Shown here: in pieces, positions 1 through 13,454 of the stretch
How the letters are laid out: each line of letters begins with the position of its first letter
How positions within the stretch are numbered: the stretch's first letter is position 1
DNA from: Siphlonurus alternatus
Lineage: Eukaryota > Arthropoda > Insecta > Ephemeroptera > Siphlonuridae
NCBI GenBank assembly: GCA_949825025.1
Contig: OX463786.1
Location: 19,579,085 to 19,643,084 of the forward strand
Direction: 5' to 3'
Length of the DNA: 64,000 nt
The notes under the pieces: generated by a model
What the model was told of the DNA's origin: nothing
Databases searched by the model: none
What the model saw: the letters and a program-made list of their open reading frames with translations, nothing else
Program-made: the position numbers and the translations under genes

Positions 1-1276
1 AAAAAAAAATAATATAATTTGTGTATTATTTATTTTTTTAATATCTTTTATTAAGTATCATTAAGAAAATAGTTAAAAAAACAATACACAAGCACAATGG
101 GTCTCAGTGTAAATCATGAATATCACACCTCCGATTATATTACAAATTTAAATAAAATTGATGATAAATATAACGAAATTTAATAAAGATATAAAATTGT
201 ATCTTGATATAATGTTTTTAAACATATTTACGTATAAGAAATTTTGACAAAATTAACTATATAAAAAAAATGGTGATATGTGAAATAACTTAACGCTTTA
301 ATTAAAGCTTTGGCAACGTCAAATTTATTTTATGTAATTAATAATTAATAATTTATATTTTGTATTGTACATTATATTTACCCCTTAATTTACTTCCCAT
401 ATCTATTATACCAAAATAAAAGTAAACATGTGATTCACGCCTGTTGATCGAATGGTATAGTTTGAATTTGAACATTACAAAATTTATTTCTTTGAACATT
501 TGCATATTATTATACCATTTATGCTTCGTCATAGCAATGCATGTACCAATATATGTAAACACATGTAGATTTATGTAGATAATATATTTACACGCTTCTG
601 TGGTTTTTACAGAACATAATATTTTTTATATATATACAATCTTATTTACCATAATAAGCATTCTTTGAATCTTATATAAATGCATGATTTCACCTTTTGC
701 AACCCTTAATAAAAATTTTCTTTGCATACTCCGTTGTTTAAAAAGTGCAACAATCTTTTCTTGTGTATAAATATAACTAGGGAGTTCTTCATGACCAAGG
801 ATGAAGTATAGCATTATATAAGACGCGTGCAACGTTCTCCCCTCGATTTACCTGTGGGTTAACCTTACAAAACGCGTGGCAGGCATAGGGGAGACCATTG
901 TTTGCATTATGTGTACCCTCTTATACCGCTGCTATGTTGAAATATTTTTACGTGAAGAATATTTACAGTAATAAAAAAATTATGATGTTTTATTTAGAAA
1001 AATTAAATAAAATAAATTTATTAAATTTTATAATTTTTAATTAAGTTAATAATTTATAAACGTTTATTTGGTTAAACAAATCTATATTTGATGCACATAA
1101 GTGTAAATCAAATAAACTTATTTGCTTAACGCGATTTATTTCAAAATTAATTGTAATAAATGTCCAATAAATTGCATCTCATAAAAAAATCATTTCTTGC
1201 AATTGATGCAATTGTTGATTTGGTTAATGGTCTTTAAAATGTAAAATTAACAAATAAATAAAATTAATAGATAAAT
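1..1276. other. AT-rich DNA, no gene seen
   Basis: This is low-complexity AT-rich sequence. A slightly GC-richer patch at 830-940 contains two ACGCGT sites and no open frame of note. The frames at 353-562 and 626-832 (minus) have no domain or coding-like composition. Confidence 0.5.
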
Positions 1277-1598
1277 GGAGTATCGACCTCAATTTTTTGT
1301 ATTGCAGTAATGGATAGAGCGTGCAAGGTTATGCTATCCTGATTTTTTTCAGATTATTTAGAGTCCGGGAAGTATTTTTTAAAAATTATTGAATGTTCTT
1401 TTTGTGACGTCACGAGACGCCGCTCCTTAAGAAAAAGATAGGACTTGCCGCCTCGTGACGTCACAAAAAGGACTTTAAATTCAATAATTTTTTTAAAAAT
1501 AGTTCCCGGGCTGTAAAAAATCTGTAGGAAATCAGGGTAGCATAACTTTGTACGCTCTATCAATTTCTGCAATAAAAAAAAATTGAGGTCGATACTCA
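1277..1598. mobile_element. Hairpin MITE, family A (ATGGAGTATCGACC ends)
   Basis: This is a near-complete inverted repeat. The left half begins GGAGTATCGACCTCAATTTT after an AT at 1275-1276, and the right half ends AAATTGAGGTCGATACTC, with only a degenerate AAT following. The two stems meet at a centre that carries GTGACGTCACGAG and its mirror. There is no coding capacity. It belongs with the copies at 11968 and 14438 and shares its inner stem with families B and C. The minus-strand frame at 1354-1599 is translated hairpin. Confidence 0.85.
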
Positions 1599-1992
1599 AT
1601 TGGGGAGTTTGAGGAAATGCTGATTCAAGAAATCAAAATAGGGAGTTGCCATAATATACTTTAAAAAAAAAAAACACATTGACGCTGTATATGAGGATAA
1701 TAAAGTAAACTCTCGCTCATTCTTTTTTATCTGAGAAATTTATTTAATTGTGTATTATACAAATGAAGACAGCTAAACTATAAAAAGGGAGGTTTCTGAT
1801 TTTTACTGAAATAATAAAAAGACTTCAAAATTACTTTATCATTTTAGTCTTATTTTGATCAAAGAAGTAATTTAGAGTAATTTGCAAGTAAAAATGCATC
1901 ACGAGTGTGGTTTGAATATTATAGAATGAATTGAGGAAAACAAAAAACATGTTACTAAAAATTGCAAGGCATATTTCAACCAACTCCTTATA

Positions 1993-2283
1993 GAGGCTTC
2001 AAGTGATGCGCTCGCGCTGCGCAACTGTTTGTCGCTAAGGTCCATCTTGCACTTGAAAATGAAGCAAAGTGTTTTTTTTTTAACTTTTCTCGGTTATAAA
2101 TCAAGTAAAAAATCTAAATCTTGAATTATCTACTTTATTTTTCAGTTTGGACCAAAGTTCCGTAAAGGAATTATCCCTAAAAAATATTATTCTTAGTGAA
2201 AAAACGAATTCACGTTTTTTTTTTTACATAGGTTTGGTATAGCGGGTGGGAACACCGAAAAATCAGCTGACTTGAAGCCTCAA
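1993..2283 (-). mobile_element. Family G element (GAGGCTTCAAGT ends)
   Basis: The terminal inverted repeats are GAGGCTTCAAGT at the left and ACTTGAAGCCTC at the right. The right part reads, inverted, the same TCAGCTGATTTTTCGGTGTTCCCACC block found at 15.3, 24.35 and 53.87 kb. It is non-coding. The transposase family cannot be told from this. Confidence 0.6.
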
Positions 2284-2289
2284 TTTATT

Positions 2290-4640
2290 TAAACAAAATA
2301 ATTTTTATAAGATATTCATGTATTGCATTATAAAATTATTAAAGTCAGTGTTATTTATTAGTATTACATAAAATTAAATTAAACGTATTAGAGATTGGCC
2401 AGCATATAACGTCATATTATGTTAATATAAAAGTCAATTAATAAATTTCTAAAAAAGAAGATTAAACTGGTTAAAGTGCGTCATGTTCTATATTAACTTC
2501 TGGAAAATGTTATATAGAGATGGCGGTACCGACTGGTCTATACTACTACTGCACTGTTTTTTTTTATATCATTGCCAAGATGCAGGCGAATGCAGTAAAG
2601 CTAAAGTGGGCCACCAAGATTTATATGCCTACAGGAAAAGAAAACTATTTTTAATACTTGCATGCAGTACATTGCACTCTTTATATATGTTATAAAAAAA
2701 ATACATAAAAGTTTAAATCTTGTATGTTTTTTTTGTGTGTATTTTTATTATATATAAAAAGTAAAGTGCATTATTACTATTGTTAAGTGCATATTTTTAT
2801 TTAGGGCATTGGATTTTATTCCAAGAATTATTGATATTTTCTTTTTATATAATGTCGTACTTGTTTACAAGGGATGGTATGGTGTCCTATTTATTTTATA
2901 AGATGCACTGCATATTTTAACATAGATACATGTTACTTTTTTATATTCAAGACTAGAAACTCATATACAGTATCATATTTCAATGTTATAATTTTTGTTT
3001 TGTATTTTATAATAGATTTCTTTTTTAAGTTTTTTTATTATTAAACCGTGTACAAATACAGTCCAACCAAGGCCCTAAATAAAGCCCTATCGGTTGGAAA
3101 TGAGTTACATACAATTATTCAACACGTATAGTAAGCTTAAACAAAATTACCTATATTTATTAAAAATAACAATGCAAAACAATATATTAATAACATTAAC
3201 AAAAGAGAAAAACAAAAACATATTTATATTTAATATTATATTATATATACTCCGATCCATCAAAAAATTTAAATACTTAAAATCAAATACAATTATTATA
3301 CCCTATACAGAAAGCTGTACGTTGTAATGTTTGACGTTTTTACGAAGTATTTGTGATTCTTCATACTTTTTATGAATGGGAAATGCCTTTTCAAACTATT
3401 TGAGTTACTTTAATTTGCGTAATCATACATTTTTTTATTGTTATTTATTTATATGTCATAATTATTGAACTATATAAATTATCATTATTTTCATTGTAGT
3501 TATATAGAAAAATATTGGAAAATTTATTATTGTTATTGAATAAGTTAAGTGTCACACAAATATATATTATTTATTCATTAAATATTAATTTTTAAATCAA
3601 TAGTGTTTGAAAAAAATTAAATAATAAAACTATTATAAATTAATTTATTTTTTTTAATTTTAAACAATTATTATTTATATATATATTGTTTTATATAAAT
3701 TATTTGTATAGCTCGTTAGTAATAGTTTGTATAATCAATTAATTATAACACTGGTGAGAAAATCATTGATAAGGCCATATGCATCAAATTTAAAATGGAA
3801 AAAACAAATGAACATTCAACTTCATAAAAAAATAATAAAGTTTCTTACAGTATAATCTAGGCCACATACGCAAATGAAAGGAGGAGGTACATAAAATAAT
3901 GCAGTGTCCTAGAGAAGCTATTCCTGTCCCCTACTGATGCACCCAGCACGTGTGCATTGCACCACAGATCTGCACCCAGCAGAAATAACGTCCAACCCAG
4001 CCTAGGTGTCGGGAATTTATCCTAAGATTGCAACACTTGGCTCTCTCTACCCCAGAGTGCATTTGTGAGACGCAATATAATTTATATCGTAGCAAAATGT
4101 CTTTAATTATATTCTGAAACTAAATTTTTTATATTAAAAAGGGTTATTTTTACGTCAAAATAGCTATTAGGAATTTTTAGTATAATCCTAATACTATACT
4201 AAATATGTTAATAAAATTTGTAAATTTCTAATTGAAAGCTCCTAGAATATTATTTTTAATCAGAGTTAACTTTATAAAAAATTATTGAAAGAAGTTATTG
4301 AGTTATAGGGAGTTATTATACGACGCAATATAGAGTTATAGATTGATAACTTTTCAGTTTTTCTAATACCCAATTGTATTGATGAGGTCTATTTTTAGTC
4401 AAGATATTATATGGGATAATTAGATATTATAACTCCCAGTATTGGTGAAATCCACGTCGTATAATATACTTGATCTTTATGTAGCGTAATTGGCTTTCAG
4501 TGAAATTTACTTCACACTTTGGTATGCTTATTTTTATAATATTTAATATTGCATAACATCATGATTCAGTGAAGCATTATTTTTCCATTTTTTTTATACA
4601 TACAATAATTTTCCGTTCACATACCATCACAGAAACATGC
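2290..4640. other. AT-rich intergenic DNA with two repeat remnants
   Basis: No gene is supported. At 3025-3095 a T-rich tract runs into a unique block resembling 19495-19550, probably the inverted 3' tail of a retroelement. At 3880-4075 a GC-richer 190-bp patch (around CCCAGCACGTGTGCATTGCA) looks like a dispersed repeat, but I see no second copy here. Confidence 0.4.
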
Positions 4641-4653
4641 AGACAGGGCCAGA

Positions 4654-5152
4654 AATGGTGTTCCGATCGTACGCTAAATTTTCGGCGGGAGGACTTTCAG
4701 CTAGAAAGTTGAAATTTGGCATACATAAAGCCAAGGGTTGTAAGTTTTTTTGACATGTGTTAAAAAAAAAATTAAAATCACTCTTTCATGCTTTTTTAGG
4801 GGTGGATTCACGATTTGCATTACTTCCTTATGGGATTTCCATGTTAAATTAAGTTGATAGAAAAATTTTGTCCGATCAACACCAAATTTTATTTCTAGGG
4901 GGTTCAAAATACGCTGAAACTAATGGTGTAATTTAAAATGTGATAAAAACAACCCCTAACGAGATATTGACCCTTATTACGTTAAAAAATGATTGCATCC
5001 TAATTTTGACATTACCATTGAAACGAACTAATTTTCTTACTACAGAAAACACCTTTGAATTTTTTAAATCGGAGTTAGTTAAGGATTTAATTTTTAGGGG
5101 TTGGTATTTTTACCCCTAATGTTCAAATTTAGCGTACAATCGGAACACCATT
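4654..5152. mobile_element. Non-autonomous DNA element, TIR AATGGTGTTCCGAT
   Basis: Inverted termini AATGGTGTTCCGATCGTACG at the left and an ATCGGAACACCATT end at the right extend about 27 bases with one small mismatch and indel. The interior is about 450 bp of non-palindromic AT-rich DNA with no transposase frame. No clear target duplication is visible. It is a deletion derivative or MITE of an unidentified superfamily. Confidence 0.7.
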
Positions 5153-5159
5153 CATTTAC

Positions 5160-7390
5160 ATTTCACCTTAAGGTTATTAAATTTTAATTTAGAATGCTTT
5201 GTTCGACAAAATTAAATTTATAGATAAAAATCTATTATAGAAATATAAATGTTACACAATCAAAATTATTTAAATATCAATTCATATTTATTACATGTTT
5301 AAAAACTAAAAAAAAAAAAAAATAAAATAAGTTACATAAAATTAATAATTTAAAATAATAGAAATTTAACTTCAATTAAACTCTTAAATTTAAAAAAAAA
5401 CTTGTTTTTTATTAATTTTTTTTAATATTCTCACTATTATTGATGATACTTTAATTCCACTATTAAAAAAAAAACTGAAAAAAAATTAATATTTTTAATT
5501 TTTTTCTTCGTTCCCACAGTCTAAATGAAAGTAAAAAAAAATCCTGTGTAAGAACTTGCAAGGTATAAACAAAGCCCTCTGTGTTGTGAACGGACTGTAA
5601 AAAAACAAAGTAAGGGGTTGTAAAAACCTCCCCCAGTCCATCAGGGTTATGCAAATCTCCTCCATAAAACGATCATTAATAATGCACGATTGCGTACACA
5701 TCTTTTAGTATATATATAAAATTTTCTTTTAATAAAAATTATTCTTGCATGCAAATTTTTTTATATAGATTTCTATTATTCTATAATCTATATAAGAAAT
5801 ATCTATAACTGACATTATAAATGATATTGAATATGCAGATTATTTCTTTTTATGTTTAAGATTCTTGGTGATATTTATAATAAACGGTATAAGCGCTCAA
5901 GTAATAATATTTTAACATACAATATATTGCATGTGATCGTCAGATTCATTAAAAAGCTTAAAAACTTAATATATAATGATTTTAATATTAATATAAAATT
6001 TATGTGCGCATATAACTGTAAAGTATTAAAAAAACGTACATTTTATGATTTTACTGTAGAATTTGAGGTAACGAATACATAATACAATAGTTCTGTATTC
6101 TGTATATTATGATGATGCCGAGCATAAAACATATTAACTTAATTGATTGATTTTTATAAACATTTCACTACTTCTGTCAGCAAAACTTCAACCCTGCATT
6201 TATTAAGCGCAATACATTTTACGAACACATAGCAATTTTGATATTTACAATAATTTATTTTATTACAGAAATTTTACAATGCCATTTTGTAACTCTTTAA
6301 TTTACTATCAACATTAAATGAATATACAATAATTACTTTCTTAATTAATTTTTTTGATAAAAATAAAAAAATCCAAATTATTTTAACTTTTTTTGATTTT
6401 TTTCAAACAATATACATCTGTTTTGTAATTTTTTTTTTATAATAATCATGAGCTGATAATTTTATTTAAATCCGTTACCATGATTTTTTTTTCTATTAAA
6501 AAAGTGCGTGGGAAAATTTAAAATAGTTTTTTTACTCATATCTTTTTCACATTTGTTTTTTATAAAGAAGTATTAGAAAAAAAAAAACGATGCGAAGTAA
6601 TAAGTGGAGTTTGTTTTTATGTCGAGAAAAATCTTTACCTCATCGCCAGATAAAAAATTGTAAGGAGGGTGATTGATCATTTCTTCACACCCCAATCTAC
6701 CCCTTCAGTGTTGATGTCTGAATTACCTGTGTTTTGACTACCCGTAAATAAAAGCGCTCAACCATAAATTTAAAATTGTCATGTAGGTAGTATGCTGAGG
6801 AAAACTGTAGAGAACAATTTTTTTTATGCTTTTCCTAATTTTTATTTTATATTTTCTCAAGAAATGTAAGGTTTCTGGTCTTTTTATTCGTATTTCAGCA
6901 TTACATTTTCACACATAGTTCAACATTTTTACGTCAAAACCACTCTATAAAGTTTCAAAACTAAATTACAAACAGGAACACTTCCGGTTACTTTCGGAAG
7001 GAATATCAAATTAATTTAACTGTAGTACCTTGACCTGGGTTAACCTGATCAGGTTCGAGTCTTCCAGAGACCAAATGACCTTGAGCAGCTTGTGTGTGAC
7101 CTTCCATCACTTACCGTTTGGACGTCTACAGTAAAATTTTGTTTAAGAAGGAATCCTCTCATTCTCCTATAACACTTTGAGTTATTACATATGTGTTTTG
7201 TTTTTTGTTTTAATCATGCTTAGCTTACATAATTTTCAGTTATAGGACTACGCAAGATCTCTTTGTAAGCAATTACTTGTTATACTTAATTAGCTATTAA
7301 ATATATAGAGAAAATAAAATATATATTATAAATTTTTACAATTTTCAAATGGTGATTTTTTTGTTTTAAAACCTACACATTTTTCATAGG
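5160..7390. other. AT-rich intergenic DNA
   Basis: No gene is supported. A moderately GC-rich patch at 6960-7135 contains clustered TGACCT motifs, listed separately. The small open frames at 5463-5701 (minus) and 5852-6082 (plus) are rich in Ile, Phe and Lys, as expected of chance frames. Confidence 0.45.
7031..7103. promoter_or_regulatory. Cluster of nuclear-receptor half-site-like motifs
   Basis: TGACCT occurs at 7031-7036, TGACCTTGA at 7076-7084 and TGACCTT at 7097-7103. Between them is the palindromic AACCTGATCAGGTT (7042-7055). TCAAGGTCA is the extended half-site of FTZ-F1/ERR-type receptors. Function is unproven. GGTTCGAGTC at 7052-7061 also resembles a tRNA B box, so this could be a decayed SINE. 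Confidence 0.2.
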
Positions 7391-7394
7391 TTAA

Positions 7395-7730
7395 TTTTGG
7401 CAACAGTAATTATTTTTTTTTATTTTTTTTTTTTAATCAAACCCTATTGGGTACTTCTATTTACTATTTACATACTACTTTGAAACCCCGAACCTTCTTA
7501 AACCCTAACTTGAGCATTTCGCGGGCTCTTCCGGAACGGGGGCGGCCACGGCCTTGCAAATCAATCCTGGCATTTGCCTGCGGCTGAGGGAAACGTGGAA
7601 ACCTCAACCAGGATAGACGCTACAGCTTTTGTCAATGAACCGCAAGTGCAATGATCCAAAGTCAGGGGAACCACATAGTGGAAAAGCGCAACGTTTTACC
7701 CCTGGTAATTATCAAAATACATTAATTTGC
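7395..7730 (-). mobile_element. SINE copy with conserved central domain and poly(A) tail
   Basis: Read on the minus strand, this begins near a GGGGTAAAACG stretch and passes through a block that aligns almost base for base with 62885-63030. The core is the complement of GGCTGAGGGAAACGTGGAAA. It continues through a GTAAATAGTAAATAGAAGTA-type 3' segment and ends in a poly(A) tail, seen as poly(T) at about 7410-7433. The 63-kb copy matches through this tail region as well. The 5S-like head seen at 13.5 kb is not recognisable here. GC content is far above the flanks. Confidence 0.7.
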
Positions 7731-7739
7731 CTGTACTAA

Positions 7740-10700
7740 ATCACAAAATTTTATACAATTTTCAGTTTAAAAATTGTAAATGCATGAAAATAAAATGAAA
7801 AAGTATATATATGTAAATAATTTAATTTTTTTATTTTTCAATTTATGTATTTAAAAAAATATTTTTGATGAAATTTTAAATATCATACAGTATATGAAAA
7901 ATTTATTGATTTACACACATCAACAAAATTAAATATTTTTTTATAAAAACAAAATTACAAACAATTATATATCGCAATAAGAAGCAAATACTTCATCAAT
8001 AAGGACTTCATTTATAAATTATTTGAAGTATTTGAATAATAATTACTTCCTATTATATAATTTATAACAATAATGCAGAATTAAAAAATACTCATTGAAT
8101 TTCTTAGAGCGTAATACACGCAAATGGAATAACTAGTACAAATTTACAGATGCTCGTGCATGTATCCCAAGTATATAATCTCGCTTAAATTATAAGATAT
8201 GCATACTCGCGTCTCAAGGGTTATGTATGAAAAGGTGTTAGACAAAATAACAAACAGTCATAAAAAAATGATAGATGTAAAGAACCTTAAATCATTAGAA
8301 CCCTTCACCCCCTTTTATTTTTTACACTCCCTCTATTATATTACAGAACAAAAAATATTGACGCGATGCTTAAGAATATTTTTTTTCTCTATCTTTAGTA
8401 AAAACAAGCATCTATTTTGCATGGTTAATCCCTTAGATATATTTTTTTATAATATGCAAACGAGTTCAAGAAAAACTCGTACTTCTATTTTTTTTTCCTT
8501 ACAAAACATTAAAAAATTGTATTTTTTTTTTTATTTGAGTATAGAAAAAAAAACATTTGTTTCAAAACTGTGGGAACTGACGATGCAACGAGGCTGCGTT
8601 TTTTTTTATTTGTCTTAGGAGTGAAAAAAACAAAAGAACGAGTTTTACTTCGTGAGAATATCCCCGGGGGTAATTTTTGTCTAATCAAAAAAATGTTATT
8701 AAAAAACAGTTCAATTTTTTACTATAACATTGATGTACTTTTTTTTTATTAAGAAGCTGTTATTAATAATATTAAATTATTAAACATGGTATTGTTATTA
8801 TGCATGTGTGCTTTATTGTTGTCTTTTTAACTAAATTTTAAGCAATGAGCTAAATAGAATTAATTGTTACTATCAAACAGTATATGTAAATTTATTAGAA
8901 AAGTATTTTAGAATGCGCTGTATCAATTATTTATAAGCCAAATATGAATTAATTACATTTTCCCAGGCTAAATAATTTAATTTAATGATCTGTTTTCAAA
9001 TCTGAATCACACCCTCTAATTATTAATTATTAATGTCACTTCAATGCAGTGACACCTAATTTATAATTTTAACTTATAATTAATAATTTTTAAGTTTCAA
9101 AATTATATACAGTATAATGCAAGTACACAATTTTGACAATACTATTAAAGTAAAATATATATTATATAAAAGGGTTAAAAATAACCACCGTACTTGATTT
9201 TTTTAATTTTTACGCTTATACCTTTTCTTGACTGTAATTTAAGTATTTACGACATAATTATGACTTGAAGAGGTTTTATTCATAGTTATTATAAATAATC
9301 AATGATTTGTTTACTTAAGTTTTGATTAAAGAAAATAAAACACAACAGGTCATGGAACATTCCAACATATAATATTATGTTATAATGTAATAATGTTACA
9401 CATAACGTATAATATTATAAGCAAACACGTATCGTTTTCTGAACTCGATTTCTTTATGCAAGTGGACATAAAGTCGATCGAGCAGAGTTCAGTAGAGAAA
9501 GTATAATGCACTGACCAGGGTTTACTATATGACGTACACTCTTCTTGGAAAATTTCCGTTTGCCTCAATTATGAGTATATCACATACGGAAAACGGTGAT
9601 AAACAGAATTTTTCTAAGATAATGAGTGTACATTAATAAACTGTGAACAAAGTTCTGTTCGTAAATACACAGATAAGAATCAATAAAAAGGTTTTCTTAT
9701 GTTCTCTGTACAGAAAGTTCATGTGATTCATGAATCAATTGTGTATTTATGAATAAAACTAGTCTAAATAATTTATAATATACTTGATAAATTTTTTTAA
9801 TGTCTGTATAATATTTAAATTAATATCAAAATTAAAACCTGCATATATCTCTTTTCTGTTTCAACTCGTATTATCATAAATATATAAAATGTATTAATTG
9901 AGAGTTCAAATTCATTAAATTATAAACAATTTTGTCTTACTTAAAATAAATTAAATAATAAATCAAAATTTGTCACATTAGTTAATTTAATTTTTTATAT
10001 TAGATACACCCCCTCCATGCCATCTCTCAACCCTTTTAAGTACATAAAAACTTAACCCATGCAACAAAAAAAAAACATGTATGAAGAATGATGGCTCTTC
10101 TTAATAAAAAAAAAAATGTATTTTTTATATTACCGTGAAAGGTTAGCTTAATGCCTTGTGGCAATGTGATGTAAAAAAATTAAATAAAAAGTGAAACTCA
10201 TCAAAGTATGGAGCAGATTTCTCACGAACACAAAATTTAAATAAAAAATTTTAAACTTTTTTTTTTATATTCGATATGTATTTGAATCTTATATATTTTT
10301 TATTCTAGTGTATAAAAGATTGTTTTTTTTATAAGCAGATTGAGAAAAGGTTGTAGCTAGACTTGTATTCATTATCGCTAGACCGAAGTTTTGATCATAT
10401 AAGAGACAAAAAAATTAAGAGAGAGAAAAGTTTATAAACTATTTATTTTTTTCCTATATTTTTTTATAATTTAATTTAAAATGGTTTCTGTTTTATATTT
10501 ATGAATGTTTGGTGTTTTGAAAGTTTTTACATGTTTGCATGTTCATAATAATTATTATATATAGTTTATATTTTATTACATATAAAAAAAATGTCAAATA
10601 TTATTTTAAAAGTAATGAATAATGAGTATTTGTTAATAAAAAAATTGTAATGAACCAATACAAATTGTATTGTAAACATATTATTTTGCATTGAACAAGT

Positions 10701-10960
10701 AAATCATATATCAATATAACCATGTTAAATCAGTTAAATATTGGGTACGATTCATAAATCAAGGAATTTTCTCACTAACCACACTTTGTGTAAATTGACT
10801 GACACTAAACGTGGTTATAATTAGAAATCTGGATATCTTGAACCACGCCCATAAATTTAGATGTTTTTTGTAAGGACATCGACAATTCAATACTAAATAT
10901 TGCTATCGTTCTATTTAAGGTGTACATATAACCTGAGAATTGGAGCGAAAAAATAAAGTC
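7740..10960. other. AT-rich intergenic DNA
   Basis: No gene is supported. The longest plus-strand frame (8199-8618, 139 codons) is discussed among the rejected items. The rest is homopolymer-rich sequence. Confidence 0.45.
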
Positions 10961-10964
10961 GTCA

Positions 10965-11252
10965 TCGAAGGATTTTCTTCATATTAAGTAGGTTTTATAA
11001 GCCTTGATTTTTTTCATGCAATTTTTTAACTTCTAAATTATGAAATATATATGTTCATCAAATTTTATAGCCGAAAAATTGCAAGTCTCGGTGACTAAGG
11101 CTTCGATCGCCGGTATTTTGCATGTCCTCGGTCAAATTTGTTGAGCTTATATTTCATAAATCAGAAGTTAAAAAAGTCTGAAAAAAAAAAATCAAGACTT
11201 ATAAGCAGACTGTTGTAAGTCTGCTAATTTAATGTTAAAAAAATCCTTAGAT
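10965..11252. mobile_element. Foldback element, about 110-bp arms
   Basis: The left arm (GGATTTTCTTCATATTAAG onward) pairs with the right arm ending near GTTAAAAAAATCC. The shared blocks include CTTATAA / TTATAAG, AACTTCTAAATTATGAAATAT and its complement, and a T/A-rich section. The loop contains GGCTTCGATCGCCGG. It is non-coding and degenerate. No second copy was noticed. Confidence 0.5.
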
Positions 11253-11283
11253 GAATAATTTTTCAATATTAAATTTTACCAAT

Positions 11284-11609
11284 GGACAACATACATGAAA
11301 AAAATTTATTGCAGAAATGAATAGAGGGCACCAAATTATGCAACTCTGAATTTTTTCAGATTTTTTTGAAACCCGGAACTATTTTTAAATAATTATTGAA
11401 AGTCTTGTGATTTCAGTTGGCACCTCTGAATTCTTAATAAAAAGGATAGAGACTGGACGCCTATTGACGCCTCCAGGGGGCGTGGCCGCACTTTCAATAA
11501 TTATTTAAAAATAGTTCTGGGTTTCAAAAAAATCTGAAAAAATTCAGAGTAGCATAATTTGGTACCCTCTATTCATTTGTGTAGTAAAAATTTTTCATGT
11601 ATGTTGTCC
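11284..11609. mobile_element. Hairpin MITE, family B (ATGGACAACATAC ends)
   Basis: This 326-bp inverted repeat begins GGACAACATACATG and ends CATGTATGTTGTCC, flanked on both sides by AT. The stem holds GCAGAAATGAATAGAGGG and the TTTTTCAGA / CCCGGAACTATTTTTAAA blocks shared with families A and C. The loop holds the ACGCCTCCAGGGGGCGTGG segment. It is non-coding. Confidence 0.85.
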
Positions 11610-11967
11610 ATTCTCAGGTTAAGTCTTATAATTATTATGTACGTAACTTTATCACACTGTTAAACTATATAAGATCACATACACCTCGCAACGGTACGAA
11701 CTTTAACCCTGCTTTGTTTATCATCGTTGCCATGATGCAGTGAACATAATTTTTTTATACGTGCTCTTTATTTACCTCACAAAAAAACAATTCTACATAT
11801 CTAAAGAGCACAGCAAATCAGACGGGGAAAAATCCATCTGTCTCAAAAGATATACAATCTTGACCTTAGAAATTTTCTCTCACTGATAGATGGCAGAACA
11901 TCGATGTTATGTCTACTAATTAACAAAGGTAATTTAAAGGGTGCCATGGTGAGTAAATACATTGAAT

Positions 11968-12282
11968 GGAGTATTGTCCTCAATTTTTTTTATTGCAGAA
12001 ATGGATAGAGCGTGCAAAGTTATGCTACCCTGATTTTTTTCAGATTTTTTAGAGCCCGGAAACTATTTTTAAAGAATTATTGAAAGTTCTTTTTGTGACG
12101 TCACGAGACGCCGCTCCTTAAGAAAAAGATAGGACTTGACGCCGCGTGACGTCACAAATAGGACTTTCAATAATTTTTTAAAAATACTTCCCGGGCTCTA
12201 AAAAATCGGAAAAAAATCAGGGTAGCATAACTTTTCACCCTCTATCCATTTCTGCAATAAAAAAAATTGAGGACAATACTCC
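11968..12282. mobile_element. Hairpin MITE, family A
   Basis: GGAGTATTGTCCTCAATTTT at the left is mirrored by AATTGAGGACAATACTCC at the right, with flanking AT on both sides. GTGACGTCACGAGACGCC and its partner sit at the centre. It is closely similar to the copies at 1277 and 14438. Confidence 0.85.
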
Positions 12283-12340
12283 ATTGTAGCCTATAATTAT
12301 ATGATGATTATGTATTTTGCAAAAGTGCGTTTTTCAACAA

Positions 12341-12770
12341 TCTCTCTAAAGATATGAAAAGTGCAAAAAATATTATAGTATAAGAAAAAATGTTGTTTTC
12401 TAAAACATAATTATGTATAAAACTAATTTATTAATTTTTTTACTAGATGAATTATGTTGAAAATATTATTATGTGTATTTTATATTTTTTTGTGACGTTT
12501 TTTGAGAAGAATAATGCATTCACAAAGGCAAGGCCCGATATAGGGCTCACAAAATTCTGATATGGAAAAATAAAAAATTGAACCTAAAATCGGGCCTTAA
12601 GCCTTTGTGAATATCCTCTAAAGATATAAAAAAAAGTGCAGAAAATATTATAGTATAAGAAAAAATATTTTTGTTTTTCTAAAACAAAATTCTGACATTA
12701 TAGAAAAATGAAAAATTGAACCTAAATTCGGGCTTTAAATCGGGCCTTAAGCCTTTGTGAATGTCCCTTA
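12341..12770. repeat. Local tandem duplication, imperfect
   Basis: The segment from CTCTAAAGATAT through AGTATAAGAAAAAAT at about 12341-12395 recurs at about 12615-12670. The CGGGCCTTAAGCCTTTGTGAAT end recurs about 155 bases after its first occurrence. The second copy lacks part of the MITE, so the duplication was followed by a deletion. Confidence 0.55.
12514..12614. mobile_element. Hairpin MITE, GCATTCACAAAG family
   Basis: GCATTCACAAAGGCAAGGCCCGAT is mirrored by ATCGGGCCTTAAGCCTTTGTGAAT (arms interrupted by a few bases). It is related to the elements at 16010 and 28546. A second copy of its right end sits at about 12735-12767 because the local sequence is duplicated. Confidence 0.65.
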
Positions 12771-13454
12771 TATCAAATATTTGAATAAAAGTGCTATATT
12801 TGAATAAATAAACACGTTTTTCTTTTCGTTTTTTTTTATTTATTTATTTTTTTTTATTTCAAGTAACTATGCATCCCTGCATCGTCTTGATATTCTTGCA
12901 ATATTAACAATCTAAATAAATATTTTTAAAGCAATTATTGCATTACACCTGTTTGAACTAACCATACTATATGGAACAGATAATATACAGAGTATATTAG
13001 TTATACTACACGATATCCGTTCCATATAATTCACAAGCAATATAATATATAATAAAGTGATGGTGGTAAAAAGTGAAATCATATTTTATGTACAATTTTC
13101 AAGGTGTAAAAAAAATTGAAAGGTGTGTATAGAACATAGTAGTTTTGATCTTTAACCTTTTAATTAATTTATTAATAAAAAAATGCGGTGGTTATGTCCA
13201 TATAGGCCATATAGAGTAACTTTGAAAGTTAACATCGAAATTTATCATGTTTACTTCATATAAGCATTTTTTTACATGGTCTCATAAAATTGACACGTAA
13301 AAAATATTTATAGGTAAAAATCCATTCGCTATTTTTTTTTTTTTTAAATCAAGTTACTTAAAAAAACAACAATATGATGTAATTTGACTTTTTAAGAAAC
13401 TCTGCATATAATTTAATATTACAAAATAAATGTTCTTTGGGAATACACTAAGTT

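Noticed and set aside
2483..2695. 70-codon plus-strand frame with several Cys and His
   Set aside because: The Cys/His spacing does not fit a zinc finger or secreted cysteine-rich peptide, and there is no splice or promoter context.
7052..7064. tRNA gene suggested by GGTTCGAGTCTTCC
   Set aside because: Only a B-box-like string. No A box, acceptor stem or cloverleaf could be built around it.
8199..8618. 139-codon plus-strand open frame
   Set aside because: Rich in Phe, Lys, Ile and Ser from T and A runs, with no domain, no splice or Kozak support and no composition change at its borders.
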